This document shows, piece by piece, positions 13,184 through 21,920 of a stretch of DNA of 23,441 bases. The translations under genes and the position numbers were made by a program. This DNA comes from SZUA-430 sp041477875 (lineage in GTDB: Bacteria > Pseudomonadota > Alphaproteobacteria > Micropepsales > Micropepsaceae). The DNA lies in contig JBGOVA010000035.1 of NCBI GenBank assembly GCA_041477875.1, forward strand, positions 1 to 23,441, given 5' to 3'. Below the pieces are notes generated by a model that worked only from the letters and a program-made list of their open reading frames with translations, searched no databases and was not told where the DNA came from. The stretch's first letter is position 1, and each line of letters opens with the position of its first letter.

Positions 13184-15357
13184 TGCGTGGCCTGTTGTTC
13201 CTTCATGCCGAGCTGGTCGAAGAGGAAACTAAGGTAGTCGGCGTATTCGTCAATGCGGACGGAAAGCGCGCTGCCCTGGCCGTGGCCGGACTCGGCGCTG
13301 GTGCGCAGGAAGACCGGGTGGCCGTTCGGGTTCGCCGCCTGCATGCGCGCGGTCATCTTGCGCGATTGCATCGGGTTCACGCGGCCGTCGTTCTCGCCGG
13401 TCATCATCAGGATCGCGGGGTAGGCCGCGCCGTCGCGTACGTGGTGATAGGGCGCATAGGCGTTGAGCGTCTTGAACTGCGCGCCGTCCTTCACGGTGCC
13501 GAACTCGGTGATGTTGAAGGTTCCGTTCGGGTCGAGCTCGACGCGCAGCATGTCGTAGATGCCGACCGCACTGACCACCGCGCGGAAGAGTTCGGGCTTT
13601 TGCGTCCAGGCGGCGCCCATCAGGAGGCCGCCGTTCGAGCCGCCCATGATCGCGAGCTTGTTGGGCGTGGTGTATTTCTGGTCGATGAGGTACTGCGCAG
13701 AGGCCAGGAAGTCGTCGAAGACGTTTTGCTTCTTCGTGAGATTGCCTTGCAGATGCCATTCCTCGCCGTATTCGCCGCCGCCGCGGAGATTGGCGACGAC
13801 ATAGACACCACCGGCGTCGAACCAGGCGCGGCGGCTGGCGCCGAGGAAGAAGGGCGTCATGTTCACGCCGTAGCCGCCGTAGCCGTAGAGCAGCGTCGGA
13901 TTGGCGCCGTCGAGCTTCAAGCCCTTTTTGCGGATAATGTTGAGCGGGACCTTGGTTCCGTCCTTCGACGTCGCGAAAGCGCGCACGACGTCCATATCGG
14001 GGAATTCGACGGGGCTGGTGATGCGCAGTTTGGTGTCCGCGCTTTTGCTCGTGGCCGCTTCGTAGCGCGAGAACCGCGCGGGCGTCAGATACGTCGTCAC
14101 CGCATAGAGAACGTCGTCGCCGACCGCCGCGACCTCGGACAGCGCCGCAACTTCGGGCAGCGGCAAATCGCCGACACGCTTGCCGGCGTGGTCGAATATC
14201 GCGGCGCGCGAGGGGCCGCCGTCGATGTAGCGGACGAAGAGCTGTTTTGAAGTGACGGTCAGGGCGCCCGGGCCGTCCGTGTCGATCGTCAGGGTACTCT
14301 CGGGCACGACCTCGCTGGCGCCGGCGAGGGCGAGATTGTTCAGGCCGAGGCGCAGGACTTTGCCCCTGGGTGCGCCTTTGCGCGACAGGAGATAGACCGC
14401 GTCTTCGGCGAGGACGGCTTTGACGACCTTGTCTTCGAAATGCGTCACCTGCGTCCACTTGCCGTCGGGCGCCATCAGCCAATGGGCGAACTCGCCGCCG
14501 TCGCCGTTGGCGACGCTGGCCAAGACCCAATCAGGTTTCTCCGCGTTCTCGAGCTCGACTTCAGCGACCTTCGGGAATTCCTTGCCGATAACGTAGGGGT
14601 CCTTGGCCGGGTCTTTGCCGAGTTCGTGGAAGGCAACCTGTTGATAGAAATGACGGTCGGCTTCGGGGCGCTCCTTGCTCGGGTAGCGCGTGTACCAGAA
14701 GCCTTTGTCGTCGGCGCGCCACGCGAGGCTGCCGCCGCCGGTCGGATATTGGACGCGCGGCACGACTTCGCCGACTTGCTTGCCGGTCGCGACGTCGAAG
14801 ACGTGGACCGAGCCGTCTTCGCTGCCGTTCTGCGAGATCGAGGCCGCCACGAGCTTGCCGTTATGCGAGGGCACGTACCAATCGATCGCGGTCGTGCCCT
14901 TGGGGTTCAGCTTGTTCGGGTCGACGACGATGCGCGCGCTTGCAGGATCGGCCGAGGCCGCCATCACGGCGAGCATCGGCTGTTGCTTGGGCGGCTGGTT
15001 GTACATCGCGAAGATCTGGCCGCCGGCTGCGTGCAGATTGTAGTAGTTGGGCGAGGTCGCTGTGATGAGTTTCGTCAGCTTGGCCTTTAGACCCGCGCGC
15101 ATGGGCAGCGCGTCCAGATAGGCGCGGGTGCGTGCGTTCTGCGCCTGAGACCACATCTTCACCGCGGGGTCGTCGGCATTTTCGAGCCAGCGATAGGGGT
15201 CTGGCACTTTGACGCCGTGATAGGTGTCGACGACAATTTTCGCGGGCGTGGCCGGCACCTGAGTCGCATCGGCGTACGCGCTTTCTGGCAGAAGGAATTG
15301 GCCGGTCGCGATGAAGCCGATCGCGGACAGAAGGCCGAAATGCCGTGAAACGCTCAT
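13180..15357 (-). CDS. Secreted prolyl oligopeptidase family (S9A) serine peptidase, 725 aa
   Basis: Residues 1-29 are a Sec-type signal peptide (MSVSRHFGLLSAIGFIATGQ..., probable cleavage after AYA), so it acts in the periplasm or outside the cell. Residues about 40-440 form the N-terminal beta-propeller, starting with the family motif VKVPDPYRWLENADDPAVKMW. The C-terminal alpha/beta-hydrolase domain carries the catalytic triad Ser574 (GGSNGG), Asp657 (GENDGRVNP) and His692 (SGHGQG). It should cleave proline-containing peptides; family members of this size (around 700 residues) are typical. The ATG at 15357 is preceded by GTGAGG, and a start at 15417 would put 20 residues in front of the signal peptide. 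It is the first gene of a pair with ogt. Confidence 0.94.
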   Translation of the reverse strand: MSVSRHFGLLSAIGFIATGQFLLPESAYADATQVPATPAKIVVDTYHGVKVPDPYRWLENADDPAVKMWSQAQNARTRAYLDALPMRAGLKAKLTKLITATSPNYYNLHAAGGQIFAMYNQPPKQQPMLAVMAASADPASARIVVDPNKLNPKGTTAIDWYVPSHNGKLVAASISQNGSEDGSVHVFDVATGKQVGEVVPRVQYPTGGGSLAWRADDKGFWYTRYPSKERPEADRHFYQQVAFHELGKDPAKDPYVIGKEFPKVAEVELENAEKPDWVLASVANGDGGEFAHWLMAPDGKWTQVTHFEDKVVKAVLAEDAVYLLSRKGAPRGKVLRLGLNNLALAGASEVVPESTLTIDTDGPGALTVTSKQLFVRYIDGGPSRAAIFDHAGKRVGDLPLPEVAALSEVAAVGDDVLYAVTTYLTPARFSRYEAATSKSADTKLRITSPVEFPDMDVVRAFATSKDGTKVPLNIIRKKGLKLDGANPTLLYGYGGYGVNMTPFFLGASRRAWFDAGGVYVVANLRGGGEYGEEWHLQGNLTKKQNVFDDFLASAQYLIDQKYTTPNKLAIMGGSNGGLLMGAAWTQKPELFRAVVSAVGIYDMLRVELDPNGTFNITEFGTVKDGAQFKTLNAYAPYHHVRDGAAYPAILMMTGENDGRVNPMQSRKMTARMQAANPNGHPVFLRTSAESGHGQGSALSVRIDEYADYLSFLFDQLGMKEQQATQ

Positions 15358-15517
15358 GGGGAAAACCTCACCCTGGAAATTCGGCGCAAAGTGACCAGCT
15401 TTGGCTTTATGACGCAAGTGACACGCTTGACGTGCGGGGCCGCCGCCGGTTCATTCGCGGCCCAAGCGCGAAGCGGGCCGAACGCGACCGAACTCAGCCA
15501 AAATTGCGAGATGTGAG
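15358..15517. promoter_or_regulatory. Divergent promoter region between the S9 peptidase and pmbA
   Basis: 160 bases between genes transcribed away from each other, so two promoters are expected. I see a TTGACG (15428-15433) and a small inverted repeat CACG-CTTGA-CGTG around it (15423-15435), but no convincing -10 at standard spacing. No ORF, RNA gene or terminator is visible here. Confidence 0.3.
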
Positions 15518-16852
15518 ATGACGGACCGGATTTCCCTTCTCGAAAGTTTGATTGCGAAGGCGAAGCGCCTGGGGGCGGAGGACGCGGATGCGGTCGTGTT
15601 CGATTCGGTGTCGTCGAGCGTGTCCTACCGCTTGGGCAAGCTCGAGGAGGTCGAGCGGTCGGAGTCGCAGGATTTGGGCCTGCGCGTTTTCATCGGCAAG
15701 AAGCAGGCGGCCGTCGCGTCGACCGATCTGTCGGCGCGCGCGCTCGATCAGCTGGCGGAGCGCGCGGTCGCGATGGCGCGCACGACGCCGGAGGATCCTT
15801 ATTGCGGCCTTGCGCCGCGCGAGCTGTTGGCGAAGACGTGGCCTGCGCTCGACCTTGAAGACCCGAAAGAGCCTTCGTCGGAGCGTCTGGTCGAATTGGC
15901 GCGCGATTGCGAAGCCTCCGCGCGCGAAGTTGAGGGCATCACGAACAGCGAAGGTTCGAGCGCCGGTTGGGGGCGCGGCGCCGTCGCGCTGGTGACGAGC
16001 GAAGGCTTTGCCGGCGCTTATGCGACGACCAGCATCACGGTTTCCGTCAGCGTGCTTGCCGGCGAAGGCACCGGCATGGAGCGCGACTACGACTTTTCGT
16101 CCGCGCGCCATGGCGCCGATCTGGGCGATCCTCAAGCCGTCGGGCGCAGCGCAGCCGAGCGTACGCTGAAGCGGCTGAATCCGCGCAAGGTGAAGTCGCA
16201 GGCGGTGCCCGTCGTCTATGATCCGCGCGTGTCGAACGGCATCGTCGGGCATCTTGCGGGCGCGATCAACGGAGTCTCGATCGCGCGCGGGACGTCGTTC
16301 CTGAAAGAGAAGATGGGTCAGCGGATTTTCCCCGCCGGCATGCGCATCGTGGACGATCCGCACATCGTGCGCGGCGTGCGCTCGAAACCGTTCGACGGCG
16401 AAGGCGTCGCCAACCGCGCGCTGAACCTGATCGAGGACGGCGTGCTGAAGACTTGGCTGCTCGACAGCGCGTCGGCGCGGCAGTTGGGTTTGACAACAAC
16501 GGGGCACGCGGCGCGCGGCACGGGCGGGCCACCCTCGCCTTCCACCAGCAATCTCTACATGGTGCCGGGCAAGCAGGCGCCGGAGGAACTCATCGCCGAC
16601 ATCAAACAAGGGTTCTACGTGAACGAATTGATCGGCATGGGCGTGAACGGCGTCACCGGCGACTACAGCCGGGGTGCCGCGGGGTTCTGGATCGAGAACG
16701 GGAAGATCACCTATCCGGTCAGCGAGGTCACGATCGCGGGCAATCTGAACGCCATGTTCGCGAACCTCACGCCCGCAAACGATCTCATCTTCAAGTACGG
16801 CACGAATGCACCGACTTTGCGCATCGAAGGCATGACCGTTGCCGGCAGCTGA
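15518..16852 (+). CDS. pmbA: Metalloprotease-complex subunit PmbA/TldE
   Basis: PmbA (TldE) forms a heteromeric peptidase with TldD that trims small peptides, such as microcin B17 precursors, and acts on unfolded peptides in the cytosol. The 444-residue length fits. Family features include the N-terminal YRLGKLEEVERSESQDLGLRVFIGKKQA, the middle ITNSEGSSAGWGRG segment, and the C-terminal NELIGMGVNGVTGDYSRGAAGFWIENGKITYPVSEVTIAGNL. It lacks the zinc-binding HExxxH of TldD, as expected for the TldE subunit. No tldD is in the window. It is the first gene of the plus-strand block that runs into the lipid A genes, and the next gene overlaps its end by 14 bases. Confidence 0.95.
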   Translation: MTDRISLLESLIAKAKRLGAEDADAVVFDSVSSSVSYRLGKLEEVERSESQDLGLRVFIGKKQAAVASTDLSARALDQLAERAVAMARTTPEDPYCGLAPRELLAKTWPALDLEDPKEPSSERLVELARDCEASAREVEGITNSEGSSAGWGRGAVALVTSEGFAGAYATTSITVSVSVLAGEGTGMERDYDFSSARHGADLGDPQAVGRSAAERTLKRLNPRKVKSQAVPVVYDPRVSNGIVGHLAGAINGVSIARGTSFLKEKMGQRIFPAGMRIVDDPHIVRGVRSKPFDGEGVANRALNLIEDGVLKTWLLDSASARQLGLTTTGHAARGTGGPPSPSTSNLYMVPGKQAPEELIADIKQGFYVNELIGMGVNGVTGDYSRGAAGFWIENGKITYPVSEVTIAGNLNAMFANLTPANDLIFKYGTNAPTLRIEGMTVAGS

Positions 16853-17624
16853 TCGCGACCTCCTTATCGCCGCGGTACGCGAGGCGGGCGCGATCGCGCG
16901 CGAAGGGTTCGCGAGCGTTTCGAAGACGTGGGAAAAGTCGAAAGGCAATCCCGTCACCGAAACAGATCTCGCGGTCGATTGCTTCCTGAAGGAACGGTTG
17001 GGTGCGGCGCGGCCCGATTACGGCTGGCTGTCGGAGGAAAGCGCCGACACGAGCGAGCGCCTGGGCAAGCAACGCCTCTTCATCGTCGATCCGATCGACG
17101 GCACGCTCTCCTTCATCAAGCGCACGCCGGAGTTCACGATCTGCGCCTGCGTGGTGGAGGACGGCGCGCCCAAGGCCGCCGCGATCTTCAATCCGATCAC
17201 GGACGAGATGTTCGAGGCGGCGCGGGGCGAAGGCGCGCGGCTCAACGGAGCGCGCATTCGCGTGAGCGGCCGCGACGTGCTCGAAGGCTGCAAGATGCTC
17301 GTCGCGCGCGACGTGATCGAGCATCCGGCCTGGCCGACGCCGTGGCCCAAAATGGAGATCGGTAAGCGCGCCTCCATCGCCTATCGCATGGCGCTGGTCG
17401 CGAACGGCGCCTATGACGCGATGATGGCGCTGTCGTCGAAGTGGGAATGGGATACGGCCGCGGGCACGCTGATCATCGAGGAAGCAGGCGGGATCGTCAG
17501 CGCGCATACGGGCGCGGCGCTCGCCTATAACCAGCCGACACCCACGCATCGCAGCGTCGTGTGCGCGGGGCCCGCCCTGCACGCGGCGATCCTGGAGCGG
17601 ACGGGGCATATCAAGTTGCCATAG
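16839..17624 (+). CDS. Inositol monophosphatase family phosphatase (CysQ/SuhB-like), 261 aa
   Basis: The three metal-binding motifs of the lithium-sensitive phosphatase family are visible: WLSEES, DPIDGTLSF (the DPxDGT motif) and WEWDTAAG (the WDxAAG motif). Members hydrolyse inositol phosphate or 3'(2'),5'-adenosine bisphosphate. At this locus in alphaproteobacteria it is often annotated as CysQ, but the sequence alone does not settle the substrate. The start is a TTG at 16839, with AAGG at 16827-16830 8 bases upstream; no other start is available before conserved sequence. It overlaps pmbA by 14 bases, implying coupling. The gene lies between pmbA and DUF4170 at the head of the lipid A cluster. 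Confidence 0.9.
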   Translation: MPAADRDLLIAAVREAGAIAREGFASVSKTWEKSKGNPVTETDLAVDCFLKERLGAARPDYGWLSEESADTSERLGKQRLFIVDPIDGTLSFIKRTPEFTICACVVEDGAPKAAAIFNPITDEMFEAARGEGARLNGARIRVSGRDVLEGCKMLVARDVIEHPAWPTPWPKMEIGKRASIAYRMALVANGAYDAMMALSSKWEWDTAAGTLIIEEAGGIVSAHTGAALAYNQPTPTHRSVVCAGPALHAAILERTGHIKLP

Positions 17625-17690
17625 CCGGTGCACTTGACGGGCGGCGCGGTGTTCCCGCATTCAACCCCGTCATTTTCTGGCGGATCGTTC

Positions 17691-17984
17691 ATGGCCAAGC
17701 AGTTGTTGCACCTGGTTTTCGGCGGAGAATTGAGTTCGCTCGACAAGGTCGAATTCCGCGATCTTTCGAAGGTCGATCTCGTCGGGCTCTATCCGAGCTA
17801 CGCGAAAGCCAAGGACGCGTGGAAGGCCGCGGCGCAGGCGACGGTCGATAACGCGCATATGCGCTATTTCGTGGTGCATCTGCATCGCCTGCTTGACCCG
17901 GACGAAGACGGTCCTGCGCCAAAGGCGAAAGCGCGGCCTGCAGCCAGGCGTGGAAAACCGTCGAAAACCGGCAACCGCAAGTAA
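17691..17984 (+). CDS. DUF4170 family small protein, 97 aa
   Basis: A soluble small protein beginning KQLLHLVFGGELSSLD and containing the conserved core LVGLYPSYAKAKDAWKAAAQATVDNAHMRYFVVHLHRLLDPD, which I recognise as DUF4170. This family is found mainly in alphaproteobacteria next to lipid A genes. The last ~25 residues are Lys/Arg/Pro/Ala-rich (KAKARPAARRGKPSKTGNRK) and probably disordered. I start it at the ATG at 17691, since upstream frame sequence is non-conserved. No function is established; the constant position before msbA/waaA suggests a link to lipopolysaccharide assembly. The gaps on either side (66 and 89 bases) are the widest in the cluster. Confidence 0.85.
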   Translation: MAKQLLHLVFGGELSSLDKVEFRDLSKVDLVGLYPSYAKAKDAWKAAAQATVDNAHMRYFVVHLHRLLDPDEDGPAPKAKARPAARRGKPSKTGNRK

Positions 17985-18073
17985 CCATCCGGTTCCCGCG
18001 GTTGTGGTTAACCCTCTGGCCGCATGTTAGTTTTGCCGGTTGACGAGAAGAGGGGCCGGGCGGCGAATACGGC

Positions 18074-19873
18074 GTGACGGAGACTGCTCTAACAACTTCC
18101 AATCAGGCGCGTCCGAACGACACGCGGCCGTTGTGGCGGCTGGCGCAGGATTTCGTGCGGCCCTACGGCGCGACGATCGGGCTGATCGTGGGGCTGATGG
18201 TCGTCGAGGCCGGACTAACGGCGGCGCTCGCCTATCTGCTGGACCCGGCGGTCAAGTACCTGTTCACGGACAAAGACCCGCAGATGCTGACCGTCATCCC
18301 GGCGGCGCTGCTCGGGGTGATGATCCTGAAGGCGACAGTCTCGTATTTCAGCGGCGTGTCGCTGGCGCAGGTCGGGCAAGGCGTCATCAACGACCTGCAG
18401 GTCGCGATGTTCGCGAAGGTGACGCGGTACGACATCGCCAAGCTCAACGCCATGCATTCGGGGCAGTTCGCGTCGCGATTCCTGAACGATGCGCTCTTGA
18501 TCCGCGAGAGCGTGACGCGCTCGGTCCAGGGGATGGTGCGCGACGTGCTAACTATCATCGGGCTCGGCGCGGTGATGTTCTACCAGGATTGGCTCTTGGC
18601 GCTGATCCTGTGCGCGGTGCTGCCGGTGACGGCGCTCCTCACGCTCAATCTCGGGCGCAAGACCAGCAAGGCCGCGACGCGCAGCATGGCCTCGACCGGC
18701 GATCTGGCCACGCATTTGTCCGAAACGCTCGACGGCCGGCGCGTCGTCAAGGCGTATCGCATGGAGGATCACGCGATCGCCCGCGCGACCCATATCGTGA
18801 CAGAGCGCATGAAGCATCTGATGAAGGGCGCCAGTGCGCGCGCGGCGGCGACGCCGACGGCGGAGGCGCTCGCGGGGCTCGGGATCGCGGCAGTGATTTT
18901 CTATGCCGCTTATCGCGGGATGGAGATCAACGCCTTCACGTCCTTCCTGGGCGCGATGATGCTGTCCTATCAGTCGATCCGCACGCTTTCGAATTTCTAT
19001 ACGGCGCTGAGCGAAGGGTCGGCGGCGGCGGCGCGCGCCTATGCGCTGCTCGATGCGCCGAGCGACATCACGGATACGACGACCGCGACGCTCAAACTGG
19101 CGCCGGCGCCCAAGCGCGCGAGCGTCGCGTTCAAGAACGTCCGGTTCGAGTACGGCGCGGCGATCCCGGCCCTCAACGGCGTGACGTTCGATTTACCGGC
19201 GGGCAAGACCGTCGCGCTCGTCGGGCCGTCGGGCGCGGGCAAGAGCACGTTGCTGAATTTGATCCTGCGCTTTTACGACGTGACGGGCGGCGCGATCGAG
19301 ATCGACGGGCAAGACATTCGCAACGTGACTGTCGCGTCGTTGCGCGACGCGTCCGCCCTGGTCACGCAGGAGCCGTTCCTTTTCGACGAAACGATCGCCG
19401 ACAACATCGCTTGCGGCAAGCCGGGCGCGACGCGGAGCGAGATCGAGGCTGCCGCGCGCGTCGCGGCGGCGCATGAGTTCATCCAATCGTTGCCGCTGGG
19501 GTACGAAACGCTGGTCGGGGAAGCGGGCGTGCGGGTTTCCGGCGGGCAAAGGCAGCGCATCGCGATTGCGCGCGCGATCCTGAAGAACGCGCCGATCCTC
19601 TTGCTCGACGAGGCGACGTCTTCGCTTGACAGCGAGAGCGAGCGCGCGGTGCAGGCGGCGCTGACGCAACTCATGAAGGACCGCACCACGCTCGTCATCG
19701 CGCATCGGCTGTCGACGATCGCGGATGCGGACAAGATCGTGGTGCTCGACCACGGCAGCGTGGTCGAGCAAGGGACACACGGTGAACTACTCGCCCGCGG
19801 CGGGCTTTATGCGCGGCTCTATCGCACGCAGTTCGCCGAGACGCGGGGCGCACCCGCGGCCGTGGCCGAGTAG
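18074..19873 (+). CDS. msbA: ABC transporter, lipid A exporter MsbA-like (fused membrane and ATPase domains)
   Basis: A half-transporter of 599 residues. The N-terminal six-helix ABC transmembrane domain covers about residues 20-330 and the ATPase domain about 345-585. The latter has Walker A GPSGAGKST (384-392), signature VSGGQRQR (488-495), Walker B ILLLDEAT (508-515) and the H-loop IAHR. MsbA homodimers flip core-lipid A across the inner membrane, and the position among DUF4170, DUF374, waaA and lpxK supports that role. A general multidrug exporter of the same fold is the alternative. The start is a GTG at 18074 (MTETALTTSNQARPND) without a close ribosome binding site. The gap upstream may hold a promoter but I cannot define one. 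Confidence 0.9.
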   Translation: MTETALTTSNQARPNDTRPLWRLAQDFVRPYGATIGLIVGLMVVEAGLTAALAYLLDPAVKYLFTDKDPQMLTVIPAALLGVMILKATVSYFSGVSLAQVGQGVINDLQVAMFAKVTRYDIAKLNAMHSGQFASRFLNDALLIRESVTRSVQGMVRDVLTIIGLGAVMFYQDWLLALILCAVLPVTALLTLNLGRKTSKAATRSMASTGDLATHLSETLDGRRVVKAYRMEDHAIARATHIVTERMKHLMKGASARAAATPTAEALAGLGIAAVIFYAAYRGMEINAFTSFLGAMMLSYQSIRTLSNFYTALSEGSAAAARAYALLDAPSDITDTTTATLKLAPAPKRASVAFKNVRFEYGAAIPALNGVTFDLPAGKTVALVGPSGAGKSTLLNLILRFYDVTGGAIEIDGQDIRNVTVASLRDASALVTQEPFLFDETIADNIACGKPGATRSEIEAAARVAAAHEFIQSLPLGYETLVGEAGVRVSGGQRQRIAIARAILKNAPILLLDEATSSLDSESERAVQAALTQLMKDRTTLVIAHRLSTIADADKIVVLDHGSVVEQGTHGELLARGGLYARLYRTQFAETRGAPAAVAE

Positions 19874-19878
19874 CGGCG

Positions 19879-20625
19879 ATGCTCAGGGACACGTGGCGAC
19901 GTATACGAAAGTCCGAGGCGCTGCGCGGTGTCGGGTGCTGGCTTGCGGCGCAGTACATTAGGCTCGTGTGGGCGACGGGGCGCTGGGAGATCCGCAACGG
20001 CGCCACGCCGGAGCGGTTCTGGGCCGAAGGCGAGCCCTTCATCATCGCCTTCTGGCACGGGCGCTTGCTGATCCTGCCGGCGATGTGGCCGACCTCGGCG
20101 ACCATGCACATGCTGATCTCGATGCATCGCGACGGCGAGCTGATCGCGCGCGCCATCGGCTATTTCGGGCACGGCACCGTGCGCGGCTCGGCGGCGAAGC
20201 CCGGATCGGCGAAGGACAAAGGCGGCGCGGCCGCGCTGCGCAACATGCTCAAGGCGCTGAAAGCGCACGAGTATGTCGGCATTACGCCCGACGGGCCGCG
20301 CGGGCCGCGCATGCGCGCGACCGACGGTATCGTAACCGTGGCGCGCGTCTCCGGCGTGCCGATCATTCCGTGCAGTTACAGCGCGCGCTCGCGCTTCGTG
20401 TTGGGGACGTGGGATCGCTTCGTCGTTCCCCTGCCCTTCACGCGCGGCGTGATCGTGTGGGGCGAGCCGATCACCGTTGCGCGCGATGCGGACGCGACCG
20501 GCGTCAACGCGGCGCGGCTTGCGGTCGAGGCGGGGTTGAACGGCGTCACGAACATCGCGGACCGCGTCATGGGCGTCGCGCCGGTCGAGCCCGCACCGCT
20601 AGCGCAGTCGGGGGCGCTGGCGTGA
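19879..20625 (+). CDS. DUF374 lysophospholipid acyltransferase family protein, 248 aa
   Basis: Contains the DUF374 signatures AFWHGRLLILP (about residues 55-65), SMHRDGELIARAI, GGAAALRNML and TPDGPRGPRM, related to the acyltransferase H(x4)D and PxGxR-type motifs. There is an N-terminal amphipathic or membrane-associated segment (VGCWLAAQYIRLVWATG), so it probably works at the inner-membrane surface. It is presumed to move an acyl chain onto a lipid, and its location between msbA and waaA points to lipid A or a related glycolipid. It differs from the LpxL-type gene at the end of the window. It starts 5 bases after msbA and overlaps the waaA start by one to four bases. Exact substrate unknown. 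Confidence 0.88.
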   Translation: MLRDTWRRIRKSEALRGVGCWLAAQYIRLVWATGRWEIRNGATPERFWAEGEPFIIAFWHGRLLILPAMWPTSATMHMLISMHRDGELIARAIGYFGHGTVRGSAAKPGSAKDKGGAAALRNMLKALKAHEYVGITPDGPRGPRMRATDGIVTVARVSGVPIIPCSYSARSRFVLGTWDRFVVPLPFTRGVIVWGEPITVARDADATGVNAARLAVEAGLNGVTNIADRVMGVAPVEPAPLAQSGALA

Positions 20626-21920
20626 TGGCCATCAAGCGCTCAAGGCTGCTCTCCGCCTATCGCGCGGTGACCAGTTTCGCCGAACCGCTGGCCGCGCGCA
20701 TGCTGCGCCGGCGTCTTGCGCGCGGAAAGGAAGACGAGGATCGCCTGCCGGAGCGGCTCGGACGCGCCGGACGGGTGCGGCCCAAGGGTCCGCTGGTCTG
20801 GATCCATGCGGCGAGCGTGGGGGAGTCCGTTTCCGTGTTGCCGCTGATCCGAGAGCTGGGGCGGCTCAAGCCGAACACGAGCGTGCTGGTGACGACCGGC
20901 ACCGTCACCTCGGGCCGCGTGATGGGCGAACGTCTGCCGCCGAACGCGTTCCATCAATTCGTGCCTGTCGACACGCCCAGCGCGGTGCGCGCCTTCCTCG
21001 ACCATTGGCGGCCGAGCCTGGCCTTGTGGGTCGAGTCCGAATTGTGGCCCAACATGCTGCATGAGACAAAGGAACGGCAGATTCCCGTCGTGCTCGTGAA
21101 TGCGCGCATGTCGGACGCGTCTTATCGCGGGTGGCGGCACGCGAAGCAGGCAGCGGCCGAGTTGCTGGGCACGTTCGATCTGTGCCTCGCGCAAGATGAG
21201 GCCGTCGCCGACAAACTGACGCGCTTGGGTGCGCGGCGTGTGGAAGTGCCCGGGAATCTGAAGCTCGTGGGCGATCCCTTGCCGTTCGATGCGGACATCT
21301 TGGGCGAACTCAGGTCGGCGATCGGTGGGCGGCCGATGTGGCTGCTCGCGTCGAGCCATGACGGTGAGGAGCAGCTGGCCGCGTTCACGCATCGCGATCT
21401 GCAGGCCCATTTTCCGCGGCTTCTGACGATCATCGTGCCGCGCCATCCGCAGCGCGGGCCCCAGATCGCCGCTTCGCTCGAGCCGTTGTTCCATGTCGCG
21501 CGGCGGTCGAAGGGCGAATTACCCACGCGCGATACCGAAATTTATATCGCCGATACCCTGGGCGAGCTCGGCGTGTTCTATCGTCTGTGTCCGCTGGTCG
21601 TCATGGGCGGCAGTTTCGTGCCGCATGGCGGGCAGAATCCGCTGGAACCCGCGCGGCTTGGCGCCGCAGTGTTGAGCGGGCCCCATGTCGGCAATTTCCG
21701 GGATATATTCCGCCTCCTCATTGCTTCGGGTGGAGCGGAAGTGTTGGCGTCGAACGATCAGTTGACGCCGCGCGTGGGCGCCTTACTCGACAACGACATG
21801 GAAACCATGCGACGGGGTCAAGCCGCCGCCCAAGCCGCCGGAACGAAAGAGCCGCTCGTGCGAACGTTCGAATTTCTTGCACCGTATTTGAGGGCGCTGA
21901 ATGCCAATGCGCGCGCCTGA
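20625..21920 (+). CDS. waaA: 3-deoxy-D-manno-octulosonic acid (Kdo) transferase
   Basis: WaaA (KdtA) transfers Kdo from CMP-Kdo to the lipid IVA precursor at the inner membrane. The protein is 431 residues. It has an N-terminal membrane-anchor region, the catalytic-site motif WIHAASVGES (with the conserved glutamate), then WVESELWPN, the GNLKLVGD linker motif and the C-terminal GT-B motif MGGSFVPHGGQNPLEPARLG. All are standard for the family. The ATG at 20625 overlaps the DUF374 stop (TGATG); GTG at 20622 is an alternative one codon upstream. It is followed by lpxK with a 20-base overlap. Confidence 0.95.
   Translation: MAIKRSRLLSAYRAVTSFAEPLAARMLRRRLARGKEDEDRLPERLGRAGRVRPKGPLVWIHAASVGESVSVLPLIRELGRLKPNTSVLVTTGTVTSGRVMGERLPPNAFHQFVPVDTPSAVRAFLDHWRPSLALWVESELWPNMLHETKERQIPVVLVNARMSDASYRGWRHAKQAAAELLGTFDLCLAQDEAVADKLTRLGARRVEVPGNLKLVGDPLPFDADILGELRSAIGGRPMWLLASSHDGEEQLAAFTHRDLQAHFPRLLTIIVPRHPQRGPQIAASLEPLFHVARRSKGELPTRDTEIYIADTLGELGVFYRLCPLVVMGGSFVPHGGQNPLEPARLGAAVLSGPHVGNFRDIFRLLIASGGAEVLASNDQLTPRVGALLDNDMETMRRGQAAAQAAGTKEPLVRTFEFLAPYLRALNANARA

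Noticed and set aside
13021..14250. 409-residue frame opposite the S9 peptidase
   Set aside because: Antisense to a peptidase with a complete catalytic triad; no family resemblance.
15494..16957. 487-residue open frame on the minus strand opposite pmbA
   Set aside because: Antisense shadow of pmbA, with composition dominated by Arg and Ala and no recognisable domain.
18040..19476. 478-residue frame overlapping msbA on the same strand
   Set aside because: Out-of-frame reading of msbA; the real frame carries all ABC motifs and this one carries none.
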